A stretch of 48,835 bases of DNA. Source: an uncultured Flammeovirgaceae bacterium. GTDB taxonomy: Bacteria > Bacteroidota > Bacteroidia > Cytophagales > Cyclobacteriaceae. Below the pieces are notes generated by a model. It made no database searches, was not told the DNA's origin, and saw only the letters and a program-made list of their open reading frames with translations. How positions within the stretch are numbered: position 1 is the first letter of the stretch; the number at the start of each line of letters is the position of its first letter. Below are positions 33,573 through 42,479 of this stretch, one piece after another. The stretch is from the NCBI GenBank assembly GCA_937884755.1, contig CAKZYJ010000099.1:1-48835 (forward strand). Direction: 5' to 3'. Both the position numbers and the translations under genes were made by a program.

Positions 33573-33657
33573 GAATGATGATTAATGACTAATGATAATA
33601 GCACTCACTCATTCTATCATTCAGCAATTGAACTGCGCGGCGGCCGAAATTGAGCAA
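33573..33657. repeat. inverted repeats with GC-rich core in the ilvD/ilvB spacer
   Basis: GAATGAT (33573-33579) and ATCATTC (33616-33622) are inverted repeats, followed by a GC-rich block (GCGCGGCGGCCG, about 33635-33646) flanked by CAATT and AATTG. The 20-base word TTCTATCATTCAGCAATTGA (33612-33631) recurs inverted with one change at 44546-44565, and AATTGAGCAA (33648-33657) recurs at 44471-44480. This looks like a member of a short dispersed repeat family. Confidence 0.5.
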
Positions 33658-33709
33658 CTGGACCATAAACGATAACAATTTTACATTTTCAATTTGTAAT
33701 TAAGTAGAT

Positions 33710-35497
33710 ATGGCATTAGTGACTGAAAAAACAGTAAAGAAGTTATACGATCATCCGTTACACCACGACCACGAGGCGGAGAATATTCTGACGAAAGAGA
33801 CTGACCAAGTGGTAAACGGTTCTGAGGCAGTGATTCTTTCTTTGATTGAGGAGGGGGTTGATACTATTTTTGGCTACCCTGGGGGAGCGATTATGCCCAT
33901 TTACGATGCGCTATTTCACCATCGCGATCAGTTAAATCACGTACTGGTTCGCCACGAACAGGGAGCTACCCATGCGGCCGAAGGCTACGCCCAAATGGCC
34001 AAGAAACCGGGCGTCTGCTTTGCTACCTCGGGTCCGGGGGCTACTAACCTGATTACCGGTATTGCCGATGCCATGCTGGATTCGGTACCCATTGTCTGCA
34101 TCACTGGGCAAGTAGCGGAGCCCTACCTGGGAACCGATGCTTTTCAGGAAACTGACGTAATGAGTTTGGCCATGCCTATTACCAAGTGGTGCTATCAGGT
34201 TGCTAATCCGGATGAGATTCCCTACATCATCGCCAAAGCGTTTTTCATCGCCCGGTCTGGTCGGCCCGGTCCGGTGCTCATCGATATCACCAAGGATGCT
34301 CAGTTTAAAGAAATGAGTATTCCGTTTACCTACGAAAAGCGTAAGCAGATTAAAGGCTATAAGCCAGCCCATGCTCCCCGCGAAAAGGATATTAGCAATG
34401 CTGTTGAGCTGTTAAACAGTGCTCAGCGTCCCTTCTTATTTGCCGGTCACGGAATACTGCTTTCGGAAGCCCAGGAAGAGTTAAAAACTTTTGTAGAGAA
34501 AACCGGTATTCCGGTAGCCAGCACTCTGCTGGGCCTTTCGGCTTTTCCATCCGAACACCCGTTGTACGTAGGCATGCTAGGGATGCACGGCAACTACGGC
34601 CCCAATGTCCTAACCAATCAGGCCGATGTAATTGTTGCGGTAGGCATGCGCTTTGATGATCGGGTTACCGGTAACCTAGAACGTTACGCCAAACAAGCCA
34701 AGGTCATTCATATTGATATTGATCACGCTGAAATCAGCAAAAACGTACCGGCTACGGTAGGTATTATTGCCGATGCCAAAGCCGCATTGGTTGAACTCAC
34801 TAAGCAAGTCGAGACCCGAAAGCACGATGCCTGGCTAGCTGAATTTGAAAAATGCTACGAAGAAGAATACCAGAAAGTTATTCAACACGATTTTACGGCT
34901 GAAGCCGAACGTATCAAGATGGGCGAAGTGATACGCCTACTCTCTGAGAAAACCAATGGCGAAGGAGTGATTGTGGCCGACGTAGGACAGCATCAGATGG
35001 CTTCAGCTCGCTATTCTAAGTTTAACCGAACCGACAGCTGGCTTACTTCGGGGGGGTTAGGTACGATGGGCTACGCTTTACCTTCAGCGCTAGGAGCAAA
35101 AATGGGAGCACCGGATCGCGATGTATACGCCATTATTGGAGACGGCTGCTTTCAAATGACTATTCAGGAGCTAGGGACCATTGCCCAAACTGGACAGCCG
35201 GTAAAAATAATTATTATGAACAATAATTATTTGGGGATGGTACGGCAGTGGCAGCAACTATTTTTCGATACGCGCTACTCATTTGTAGAACTGGCTAACC
35301 CTGATTTCATCACGATTGCTAAAGGATTTGGGATTGAAGGGCACCAATGTAATCACGCCGACGATCTAGCGGCATCTATTGATAAACTGATTAATTCTGA
35401 GCAGTCGTATCTGCTGGAAGTGATGGTAGAAAAAGAAGCCAATGTATTTCCGATGGTACCTTCCGGAGCCGGAGTAGATCAAATCCGATTAGAGTAA
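33710..35497 (+). CDS. ilvB: acetolactate synthase large (catalytic) subunit
   Basis: The 595-residue TPP-dependent enzyme makes acetolactate or acetohydroxybutyrate from pyruvate. An extra N-terminal stretch of about 35 residues precedes the core. Motifs are IFGYPGGAIMPIYDAL (about 52-67), the catalytic glutamate in RHEQGATHAAEGYA, the middle-domain MRFDDRVTGNL and the TPP/Mg motif GDGCFQMTIQELGTIAQTGQPVKIIIMNNNYLGMVRQWQ near 480-518. It is followed after 48 bp by the small subunit gene. Confidence 0.97.
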   Translation: MALVTEKTVKKLYDHPLHHDHEAENILTKETDQVVNGSEAVILSLIEEGVDTIFGYPGGAIMPIYDALFHHRDQLNHVLVRHEQGATHAAEGYAQMAKKPGVCFATSGPGATNLITGIADAMLDSVPIVCITGQVAEPYLGTDAFQETDVMSLAMPITKWCYQVANPDEIPYIIAKAFFIARSGRPGPVLIDITKDAQFKEMSIPFTYEKRKQIKGYKPAHAPREKDISNAVELLNSAQRPFLFAGHGILLSEAQEELKTFVEKTGIPVASTLLGLSAFPSEHPLYVGMLGMHGNYGPNVLTNQADVIVAVGMRFDDRVTGNLERYAKQAKVIHIDIDHAEISKNVPATVGIIADAKAALVELTKQVETRKHDAWLAEFEKCYEEEYQKVIQHDFTAEAERIKMGEVIRLLSEKTNGEGVIVADVGQHQMASARYSKFNRTDSWLTSGGLGTMGYALPSALGAKMGAPDRDVYAIIGDGCFQMTIQELGTIAQTGQPVKIIIMNNNYLGMVRQWQQLFFDTRYSFVELANPDFITIAKGFGIEGHQCNHADDLAASIDKLINSEQSYLLEVMVEKEANVFPMVPSGAGVDQIRLE

Positions 35498-35545
35498 CAA
35501 GGTGCTGGCTTTTTCCAATTTGTAATCTTCCAATCTGTAATCATC

Positions 35546-36136
35546 ATGAAACGACGCTATACGATCATTGTATTTACCGAAAATAATTTTGGTCTGTTGA
35601 ACCGCATCACCATTATATTTTCGCGCCGCCGAACCAATATTGAAAGCCTGACCGTCTCGGATACGGAGCGAAAAGGCATTTCGCGCTTCACCATTGTGGT
35701 AGACTATGATGAGAACAAGATACAAAAGCTCATCCAGCAGATTCGCAAAATTATCGGAGTGCTGTTTGTATTTCACAATGAAGATGAGCAAGTCTTTTAC
35801 GGACAGATTGCTTACTACAAGGTGGCTACTCAAAACTTTGCTGCACGGGAAGAGGTCATGGCAGTTGCCCACCGCCACCAGGCAAAAGTGGTTTATTCAG
35901 TGGATGACTACATCATCATTGAGAAGACGGGTAAAAAAGAAGACATCATTACGATGTTGCACTTATTGGAGCCACACGGTATTCTGGAATTCGTTAAGTC
36001 TGGGCGGATTGCGTTGGTCAAAGATCAGTATCGCTTCAGTCAGTACGCCAAAAATATTGGTCCCGAAGGCTGGTACTCCGACGAAGAGTTTCACGAGCTA
36101 AAAGACCCCGAACGCACAACAGGAGTAAGCTATTAA
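35546..36136 (+). CDS. ilvN: acetolactate synthase small (regulatory) subunit
   Basis: The 196-residue protein begins with an ACT domain (about 4-75: RYTIIVFTENNFGLLNRITIIFSRRRTNIESLTVSDTERKGISRFTIVV), the usual site of valine feedback, followed by the small-subunit C-terminal domain (AKVVYSVDDYIIIEKTGKKEDIITMLHLLEPHGILEFVKSGRIALVKD). It binds IlvB and raises its activity. Length is normal. It lies between ilvB and ilvC in the operon. Confidence 0.95.
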   Translation: MKRRYTIIVFTENNFGLLNRITIIFSRRRTNIESLTVSDTERKGISRFTIVVDYDENKIQKLIQQIRKIIGVLFVFHNEDEQVFYGQIAYYKVATQNFAAREEVMAVAHRHQAKVVYSVDDYIIIEKTGKKEDIITMLHLLEPHGILEFVKSGRIALVKDQYRFSQYAKNIGPEGWYSDEEFHELKDPERTTGVSY

Positions 36137-36353
36137 CAATTAGTAATTGGCAACTAACAGTGTGCAATGGACCATGCGGCTGCCGCAATTGAAAGGTGAT
36201 AATGAATAAGGATTAATGACAAAGAGCGGTTCAGCTATTGAACAACACTATTCACTCATTCAATTCTTCAATCATCCAGGTCTTCAGCAATCAGTAACTA
36301 ACAATCGAACAATAGAACCATTTAATTTTTAACTACTAAACGAAACAAAACAC
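36137..36353. repeat. ilvN/ilvC spacer with GCGGC-t-GCCGC hairpin and repeat words
   Basis: The 217-bp spacer has no gene. It holds a GC-rich palindrome GCGGC-t-GCCGC (36176-36186) flanked by CAAT and AATTG, then words such as GATTAATGACAAAG and CACTCATTCAATTCTTC that echo the leuA/leuC and ilvD/ilvB spacers. No T-run follows the hairpin, so read-through to ilvC is expected. Confidence 0.4.
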
Positions 36354-37391
36354 ATGGCAACCATTAATTTTGGCGGCGTAGACGAAAACGTAATAACCCG
36401 GGAAGAATACCCTCTATCCAAAGCACTGGAAACGCTGAAAGATGAAACCATCGCCGTTCTTGGTTACGGAGTGCAGGGACCCGCCCAGGGATTGAACCTG
36501 CGTGACAATGGCTTTAACGTGATCATTGGCCAGCGCAAAGACTCTAAAACCTACCAAAAGGCTATTGAAGATGGTTGGGTAGAAGGTGAAACCCTTTTTT
36601 CTATTGAAGAAGCTTGCGAACGAGGCACCATCATTTGCAACCTGCTTTCTGATGCTGGGCAAATTGCCGTTTGGCCTATCATGAAAGAATACCTAACTGA
36701 TGGAAAAGCTTTGGTGTTCTCCCACGGCTTTGGAGTCACTTTCCACGGGGAGACCGGTATCATTCCGCCTGATAACGTAGATGTGATGCTAGTAGCTCCT
36801 AAGGGTTCCGGTACCAGTGTACGGCGATTATTTCTGGATGGAAAAGGTATTAATTCCAGCTACGCTATTTTTCAGGATGTAACTGAAAGTGCTAAAGATC
36901 GAATTGTGGCCCTGGGTATCGGGGTAGGCTCAGGTTATTTGTTTGAAACCACTTTCCAGAAAGAAGTATATAGCGACCTTACCGGTGAGCGAGGTGTTTT
37001 GATGGGGGCATTAGCCGGAGTGATGGAAGCTCAATACAACTTATTGCGAGGTAAGGGGCACTCGCCCAGTGAGGCATTTAATGAAACCGTAGAAGAACTA
37101 ACCGAAAGCCTTATCCGCCTGGTAGGCGAAAACGGAATGGACTGGATGTACGCTAACTGCTCCACCACCGCTCAGCGGGGGGCGCTAGATTGGAAAGACC
37201 GCTTCCGCGATGCTGTAATACCAGTGTTTGATGATCTGTACGAAAGTGTAGCCACCGGAAACGAAGCCCGCATTACTATTGAGCGCAATAGCCAGTCCGA
37301 TTATCGGGAGAAACTTCAGGTAGAGCTAGACGAGATAAAGAACTCCGAAATGTGGCAAGCAGGGAGCAAAGTACGCGAACTGCGCCCCTAA
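36354..37391 (+). CDS. ilvC: ketol-acid reductoisomerase, class I
   Basis: The 345-residue length and single C-terminal knotted domain mark the short class I form. The dinucleotide motif is VLGYGVQGPAQGLNLRDNGFNVIIGQR, with R and S in the GQRKDSKTY loop that favour NADPH. The catalytic part shows HGFGVTFHG, APKGSGTSVRRLF and metal-binding acidic residues in DLTGERGVLMGALAGVMEAQ. It converts acetolactate and acetohydroxybutyrate to dihydroxy acids. It lies between ilvN and a methyltransferase gene. Confidence 0.96.
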   Translation: MATINFGGVDENVITREEYPLSKALETLKDETIAVLGYGVQGPAQGLNLRDNGFNVIIGQRKDSKTYQKAIEDGWVEGETLFSIEEACERGTIICNLLSDAGQIAVWPIMKEYLTDGKALVFSHGFGVTFHGETGIIPPDNVDVMLVAPKGSGTSVRRLFLDGKGINSSYAIFQDVTESAKDRIVALGIGVGSGYLFETTFQKEVYSDLTGERGVLMGALAGVMEAQYNLLRGKGHSPSEAFNETVEELTESLIRLVGENGMDWMYANCSTTAQRGALDWKDRFRDAVIPVFDDLYESVATGNEARITIERNSQSDYREKLQVELDEIKNSEMWQAGSKVRELRP

Positions 37392-37488
37392 ATAAGACCA
37401 CATAATTTAAAGAATAGTGGTAGATAGCAGATGTATAAAAAGCTGTTTACCACTTTCAATTATCCCCAATCAATTTTCAATTAACAAA

Positions 37489-38244
37489 GTGGTTTACCAG
37501 TGGGATGCTGACCTATATCAGCAAAAGCACGCCTTCGTTCACCAGTACGGTAGTAGTCTGATAGACTGGCTCAATCCGCAGCAAGGTGAAAAAATTCTGG
37601 ATTTGGGCTGTGGTACGGGTGAGCTAACGCATCAAATTGCTCAATCCGCAGCCGAAGTAATAGGCATTGACCAGTCCGAAGAGATGGTTCATCGGGCGAA
37701 GCAGCAGTATCCCAATATGCAGTTCCAGGTGATGGATGCCACTGAACTCACGGGGTTACCCCAGTTTGATGCGGTTTTTTCCAATGCGGTACTGCACTGG
37801 GTACTCGAAGCCAAGCAGGCCATTCAGCAACTCTATCAGTATCTTAAACCGAAAGGTCGGTTAGTAGCTGAACTAGGCGGCAAAAACAATATTGCTCAAA
37901 TCATTTCGGCACTGAATAAGCAGCGAGTGAATTTCGGCTATGAAGTTATCAACATTGAAAATCAATGGTACTTTCCTTCAGTAGGAGAGTACAGTAGTCT
38001 ACTAGAAGCAGAAGGTTTTGAGGTACAGCAAACCCACTATTACTACCGAGAGACTACATTAGCCGAAGACGGCATTAAGGAATGGATTAGAATGTTTGCT
38101 GGCCGCTGGCTAGCAGACGTAGCCAGTCATCATAAAGAAAAGCTACTGGAAGCAACCCAAGAATCGCTCCGCTCAACTCTATTTCGGGAAGGAAGCTGGT
38201 ACGCAGATTATAAACGATTGAGAATTTTAGCGGTGAAAACCTAG
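37489..38244 (+). CDS. trans-aconitate methyltransferase-like SAM methyltransferase
   Basis: GTG 37489 gives 251 residues starting MVYQWDADLYQQKHAFVHQYGSSLIDWLNPQQGEKILDLGCGTGELT, the usual length and start for the family; an upstream GTG at 37417 would add 24 residues of spacer. SAM motif I is ILDLGCGTGEL, with later VIGIDQSEEMV, FDAVFSNAVLHWV and LKPKGRLVAELGG. The D-x-x-Y-x-x-x-H-x-F-V and SNAVLHWV signatures resemble Tam, which methylates trans-aconitate. It lies between ilvC and ilvA (3 bases before ilvA). The yeast relative Tmt1 also methylates 3-isopropylmalate, so a pathway intermediate is a plausible substrate here, which is inference. Confidence 0.8.
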   Translation: MVYQWDADLYQQKHAFVHQYGSSLIDWLNPQQGEKILDLGCGTGELTHQIAQSAAEVIGIDQSEEMVHRAKQQYPNMQFQVMDATELTGLPQFDAVFSNAVLHWVLEAKQAIQQLYQYLKPKGRLVAELGGKNNIAQIISALNKQRVNFGYEVINIENQWYFPSVGEYSSLLEAEGFEVQQTHYYYRETTLAEDGIKEWIRMFAGRWLADVASHHKEKLLEATQESLRSTLFREGSWYADYKRLRILAVKT

Positions 38245-38247
38245 ACA

Positions 38248-39528
38248 ATGAATACGATGGTAGAGAAAAAAATGGAGCGTCAGCAGATTGTCTCGGTGGA
38301 AAAGATTATCAACGCCGCCCGACGCTTGAAAGGTATTGTACAGCACACTCCATTTATGCCTAGCCTCAATCTATCGGAGCAATACATAGCGCAGATTCAC
38401 CTGAAGCGGGAAGATTTGCAGGTTGTACGCTCCTATAAGATTCGGGGAGCTTACAACAAAATTTCCAGTTTGCCACGCCAAGCCATGGCCAACGGGGTGG
38501 TTTGTGCCAGTGCCGGCAACCATGCCCAGGGAGTAGCCTACGCCTGCCAGCGCCTCGGGATTCGTGGATACATCTACATGCCGAACCCTACTCCCAAACA
38601 AAAAGTAAATCAGGTTAAGATGTTTGGGAAAGATGCGATAGAGATAATTCTGGTGGGAGATACTTTCGACGATGCCTGCGCCGAAGCTATGGCATTTAGT
38701 GAGCAACAAACAGCCCCATTCATTCCTCCCTTCGATGATGAAAAAGTCATTGAGGGGCAGGGTACAGTAGGCTACGAAATTTTACTAGATTCCCATGAAC
38801 CCATCGATTATCTATTTCTGCCGGTCGGTGGGGGTGGACTTTCAGCGGGAGTAGGAAGCTACTTCAAGCAGATTAGCCCTGATACTAAGATTATCGGTAT
38901 TGAACCTGAAGGGGCTCCGGCCATGAAAACTTCGCTGGATAAAGGTGAGATTGTAACCCTACCCAGCATCAACAAATTTGTGGATGGTGCGGCGGTGCAA
39001 AGGGTAGGGGAGCTTACGTTTTCTATCTGCCGAGAGGTACTGAATGAGGTGGCTTTGGTTCCCGAAGGGCAGGTGTGCGATACCATTTTGAAACTATATA
39101 ACGAAGAAGCTATTGTGGTAGAACCTGCGGGAGCGTTAGCAGTAGCCGTGCTGGAGCAGTACCGGGAAGAGATTAGGGGTAAAAATGTAGTTTGCATTGT
39201 CAGCGGCGGAAACAATGATATCACCCGCATGGAGGAGATCAAGGAGCAGGCACTGTTATTTCGCGGACTAAAGCATTATTTCATCATTCAGTTTCCACAG
39301 CGTGCTGGAGCTTTGAAGGAGTTTGTGGCCGAAGTAATGGGACCTAACGATGATATTACTCACTTTGAGTACACTAAAAAAACCAGCCGCGAGAAAGGCC
39401 CGGCTTTGGTAGGCATTGAACTACAGTCGCCTGATGATTTTGATGCTCTGCTAAAGCGGATGCAGGCCAGAAACATTGCTTACGAACTGCTTAACGATAA
39501 GTTCGAGTTCTTCAACTTTTTAATATAA
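38248..39528 (+). CDS. ilvA: threonine ammonia-lyase (threonine deaminase)
   Basis: The 426-residue PLP enzyme deaminates threonine to 2-oxobutanoate for isoleucine. The PLP lysine is K64 in VRSYKIRGAYN, with CASAGNHAQGVAYA and the phosphate loop PVGGGGLSAG. A single ACT-like regulatory domain follows (about 335-425: HYFIIQFPQRAGALKEFVAEVMGPNDDITHFEY), shorter than the double domain of the E. coli enzyme. ATG 38248 is 3 bases after the methyltransferase stop; later ATGs at codons 4 and 9 are possible starts. It is the last gene of the run. Confidence 0.94.
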   Translation: MNTMVEKKMERQQIVSVEKIINAARRLKGIVQHTPFMPSLNLSEQYIAQIHLKREDLQVVRSYKIRGAYNKISSLPRQAMANGVVCASAGNHAQGVAYACQRLGIRGYIYMPNPTPKQKVNQVKMFGKDAIEIILVGDTFDDACAEAMAFSEQQTAPFIPPFDDEKVIEGQGTVGYEILLDSHEPIDYLFLPVGGGGLSAGVGSYFKQISPDTKIIGIEPEGAPAMKTSLDKGEIVTLPSINKFVDGAAVQRVGELTFSICREVLNEVALVPEGQVCDTILKLYNEEAIVVEPAGALAVAVLEQYREEIRGKNVVCIVSGGNNDITRMEEIKEQALLFRGLKHYFIIQFPQRAGALKEFVAEVMGPNDDITHFEYTKKTSREKGPALVGIELQSPDDFDALLKRMQARNIAYELLNDKFEFFNFLI

Positions 39529-40122
39529 TGATCAGCAGATAATTGCTAAGATTTCTTTGAGCGAGAACACTCAGCCCAACCAGTCGAGGTGGTGGACTAT
39601 AATCAGTAGCCCTGTTTCTCTTATTTAAATTCACTCTCGTACCAAATCAATTTTAAATTGCGTACTGTAAATAGTCTAATGCACTGATTTACAATATTAT
39701 ACTCACATTAACTATCCCTTACTACAGTGGTACTTTCAACTTTAGACTAGAATCAGATATTGCTGATACTTACTTTAGAAGTTGTCAATGGTCTCTATTC
39801 AGGCCGTTCTACTGGCCTTACTATAATCTTCTCGAATGTTAGTCTAAAATAGACAATAAATTTACAGAAACATACCAGAGTAGTTAGTGATATGGAGCGT
39901 ATAATACAATAAAAATAAAGTGAAAAAAGTGACAAAAAATCTAAAAAATGCAATTACTTGAGCGGTAGATATTTTGGGTAAACATTAAAAATCATAGGTG
40001 AATGTTGTTAGTACCTCCTCAGGGGTTTCCTCTGGGGCGGTATTGTTCGATAAGGGGAGCAAGAGATTGAAAGTTTAGTAGGCTAAAGCGATTCGGTCGT
40101 CTATAGCATATTTTGAAACAAA
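39529..40122. other. gene-free gap with nested inverted repeats
   Basis: No convincing gene is seen. TTTAGACTA (39741-39749) and TAGTCTAAA (39840-39848) are perfect inverted repeats bounding a 108-bp segment that also holds the hairpin AGGCC-gttctact-GGCCT (39801-39818). CAATTT-T-AAATTG lies at 39648-39660 and a CAGGGG-ttt-CCTCTG hairpin near 40020-40034. It could hold a structured RNA or decayed element. A 26-codon GTG frame near 39999-40079 is too weak to call. Confidence 0.4.
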
Positions 40123-40147
40123 AAAGCCCCGCATACTGCGAGGCTTT
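40115..40147 (-). terminator. Rho-independent terminator of the small secreted protein gene
   Basis: AAAGCC-C-CGC (40123-40132) pairs with GCG-A-GGCTTT (40138-40147) with one internal mismatch and a 5-base loop. On the minus strand a T-rich tail follows. It lies 23 bases behind the minus-strand gene stop. Confidence 0.8.
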
Positions 40148-40170
40148 CGTTCGTTGTATAGTGTAGTTTT

Positions 40171-40629
40171 TTACTGGCCAGCCGATGCACTAGCATCTTC
40201 TTTAGCAGCGTGCATAGCCTGTATAATGTTATTATAACGTTGTTTTGCATCGCTGTCATTAGCTACGGCTTTCTTCACTTTAGAGTAAGTCTTAGCACCT
40301 AGTACGCGCTTAATCATTGTTTTGTAAGCATCAGTGAATTCAGAAGTTCGCTCACTCTTCATACTATTCACTCCGTCAATAAAAGATTTTTCTGAATCAT
40401 TAGCAGGGGCTTCACCACCGGCTAAAGCATTGTAACGATTTTTGATTTCAGGAGCTTGCGCTTCAACATATTCAGTTACCTGAGCAGATAATTCAGATTG
40501 GAACAAATCTAACGTCTCCTGAACTACAGCGTATTTGTAAAGTTCTTCGTTAGTTACTTCATCCTGAGCAAACACAGGCTTGACAAACATCGCACATAGG
40601 AAGAAAGAAGCTAAAACAAGTTTTTTCAT
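40171..40629 (-). CDS. small secreted protein, unrecognised (weak DUF4168-like start)
   Basis: The 152-residue protein has a signal peptide (MKKLVLASFFLCAMFVKPVFAQ-D) and a helical, charged mature part with no cysteine. VTNEELYKYAVVQETLDLFQSELSAQVTEYVEAQ (about 25-58) resembles the start of DUF4168 proteins, but the match is weak. It is a lone gene with its own terminator and is divergent from miaB. It probably acts in the periplasm; function is unknown. Confidence 0.7.
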   Translation of the reverse strand: MKKLVLASFFLCAMFVKPVFAQDEVTNEELYKYAVVQETLDLFQSELSAQVTEYVEAQAPEIKNRYNALAGGEAPANDSEKSFIDGVNSMKSERTSEFTDAYKTMIKRVLGAKTYSKVKKAVANDSDAKQRYNNIIQAMHAAKEDASASAGQ

Positions 40630-40958
40630 TTCGGTAGAATTAAAATAAACGTATGGTTTTTTCTATAATAAAGATAAATAAAGCAAGAAAGAAATAAGAA
40701 ATAAGTCAGATTTGCAAATTTTGGAAGGAATATTTTTTCAAAAAACCCAATTTTTCGACCATTTCTAAGGATAGATAGAAGAGAATCTGCGATACTTTCA
40801 ATATTTCACCCCTTTTATTCAAAAAAATACATCTAACCAAAAATACAAAAGATGTAGGAAATATCCATGATTCGGTATTTTTTTTAACGGTTAGCTCGCC
40901 CACTTATTATTTGAACCAAATACACTGACATTCTGTCATTACTTTCGAAGAGTTTTTC

Positions 40959-40966
40959 TAAATTTG
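40959..40966 (+). promoter_or_regulatory. candidate -7 promoter box of miaB (TAAATTTG)
   Basis: An exact TAnnTTTG match lies 29 bases before the miaB start. No exact TTG element is found at the expected distance upstream. Confidence 0.45.
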
Positions 40967-40995
40967 CAGCCCTAATCAGATTAGATCTTATCAGT

Positions 40996-42462
40996 ATGAG
41001 CCAGATTATTGAAGCGTTGGATATTCTAACCCCTGAAAATAAGCAGGAGGATCAGTGTTCCGTAAAAACTACGGCAGAGCAAAACACCGGAAAAGCCCGT
41101 AAATTATACATTGAAAGCTACGGCTGCCAGATGAATTTCTCAGATAGCGAGATCGTGACGTCTATCATGCAGAAGGAAGGCTTTGATACTACCGATAGCT
41201 TTGAGAAGGCTGACGTTATCTTCTTAAACACTTGCTCTATTCGCGAAAAAGCTGAGCAAACGGTACGCAAGCGTCTAGGACAGTTTAATACCTTAAAAGA
41301 GGAAAAGCCCGAACTTTTGGTGGGGGTATTGGGCTGTATGGCAGAACGCCTAAAGAGTCAACTTCTAGAAGAAGAGCAAATTGTAGATTTGGTTGCCGGG
41401 CCAGATGCCTATCGCGACCTGCCCAATCTGGTGCAGCAGGTTGATGAAGGTACTAAGTCAGTCAATACCTTCCTCTCGCGGGAGGAAACCTACGCCGACA
41501 TAAATCCGGTGCGCCTCAATTCTAATGGGGTTACTGCTTTCATCTCTATTATGCGGGGCTGTGACAATATGTGCTCGTTTTGCGTAGTGCCCTTCACCCG
41601 GGGGCGCGAACGAAGCCGCGATCCCCATTCTATCGTTCGCGAAGCACAGGATCTGTTTGATAGAGGTTATCGAGAAGTAACGCTGCTGGGCCAAAACGTA
41701 GACTCCTATAAATGGTCGAGCAATAGCGAACTGAAGGGAAAAGCGCAGAGTGAGCGGGCGAGAGAAACTGACATTGTAAACTTTGCTAACCTGCTAGAAA
41801 TGGTGGCTCAAGTACATCCTGATCTGCGGATCCGCTTCTCCACTTCGCACCCCAAAGATATTACCGATGAGGTGCTGCACACCATGAAGCGATACGAAAA
41901 TATTTGTAAGTACATCCATCTTCCGGCCCAAAGTGGCAACACCCGAGTGTTAGAGTTGATGAACCGTACTTATTCTCGTGAGTGGTATATCGATCGCGTA
42001 GATGCTATCCGGCGTATCCTGGGAGAAGATTGTGGTATTTCATCGGATATGATTGCCGGCTTTAGTACTGAAACCGAAGAAGAACATCAGGAAACGCTGA
42101 CCCTGATGGACTACGTACAGTACGATTTTTCCTACATGTTCTACTACTCCGAACGACCCGGAACGCTGGCGGCTCGAAAGTACGAAGACAATATTCCACT
42201 CGATGTGAAAAAGCGCAGACTGCGGGAAATTATTGAAAAGCAACAGGCTATTTCTTTGAAGCGAAACCAGCGTGATGTAGGCAAAACTTTTAAGGTGCTG
42301 GTTGAAGGGTTTTCCAAACGATCTGATGACGATCTTCAGGGAAGAAACAGTGCTAATAAAGTAATTGTATTTCCTAAAAAGCATTATCATAAGGGTCAGT
42401 ACGTGAAAGTACAGGTACATGACTGTACTGCCGCCACGCTGTTAGGCGAAATAGTAGAATAG
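40996..42462 (+). CDS. miaB: tRNA-2-methylthio-N6-dimethylallyladenosine synthase
   Basis: The 488-residue radical-SAM enzyme methylthiolates i6A37 in tRNAs that read UNN codons. The N-terminal UPF0004 domain has cluster cysteines C44 ([11 protein letters not shown]), C80 ([11 protein letters not shown]) and C114 (GCMAERL). The radical-SAM CxxxCxxC is C189, C193, C196 ([22 protein letters not shown]), and a TRAM domain ends the protein ([27 protein letters not shown]). The first 30 residues are an extra tail. It is followed by a sigma-54 type activator gene after 17 bp and probably heads its operon. Confidence 0.96.
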   Translation: MSQIIEALDILTPENKQEDQCSVKTTAEQNTGKARKLYIESYGCQMNFSDSEIVTSIMQKEGFDTTDSFEKADVIFLNTCSIREKAEQTVRKRLGQFNTLKEEKPELLVGVLGCMAERLKSQLLEEEQIVDLVAGPDAYRDLPNLVQQVDEGTKSVNTFLSREETYADINPVRLNSNGVTAFISIMRGCDNMCSFCVVPFTRGRERSRDPHSIVREAQDLFDRGYREVTLLGQNVDSYKWSSNSELKGKAQSERARETDIVNFANLLEMVAQVHPDLRIRFSTSHPKDITDEVLHTMKRYENICKYIHLPAQSGNTRVLELMNRTYSREWYIDRVDAIRRILGEDCGISSDMIAGFSTETEEEHQETLTLMDYVQYDFSYMFYYSERPGTLAARKYEDNIPLDVKKRRLREIIEKQQAISLKRNQRDVGKTFKVLVEGFSKRSDDDLQGRNSANKVIVFPKKHYHKGQYVKVQVHDCTAATLLGEIVE

Positions 42463-42479
42463 TCAGCACACATTTTTTT

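Noticed and set aside
40706-40903. 65-codon minus-strand frame upstream of miaB
   Set aside because: The sequence is low-complexity and AT-driven, and no domain or start context supports it.
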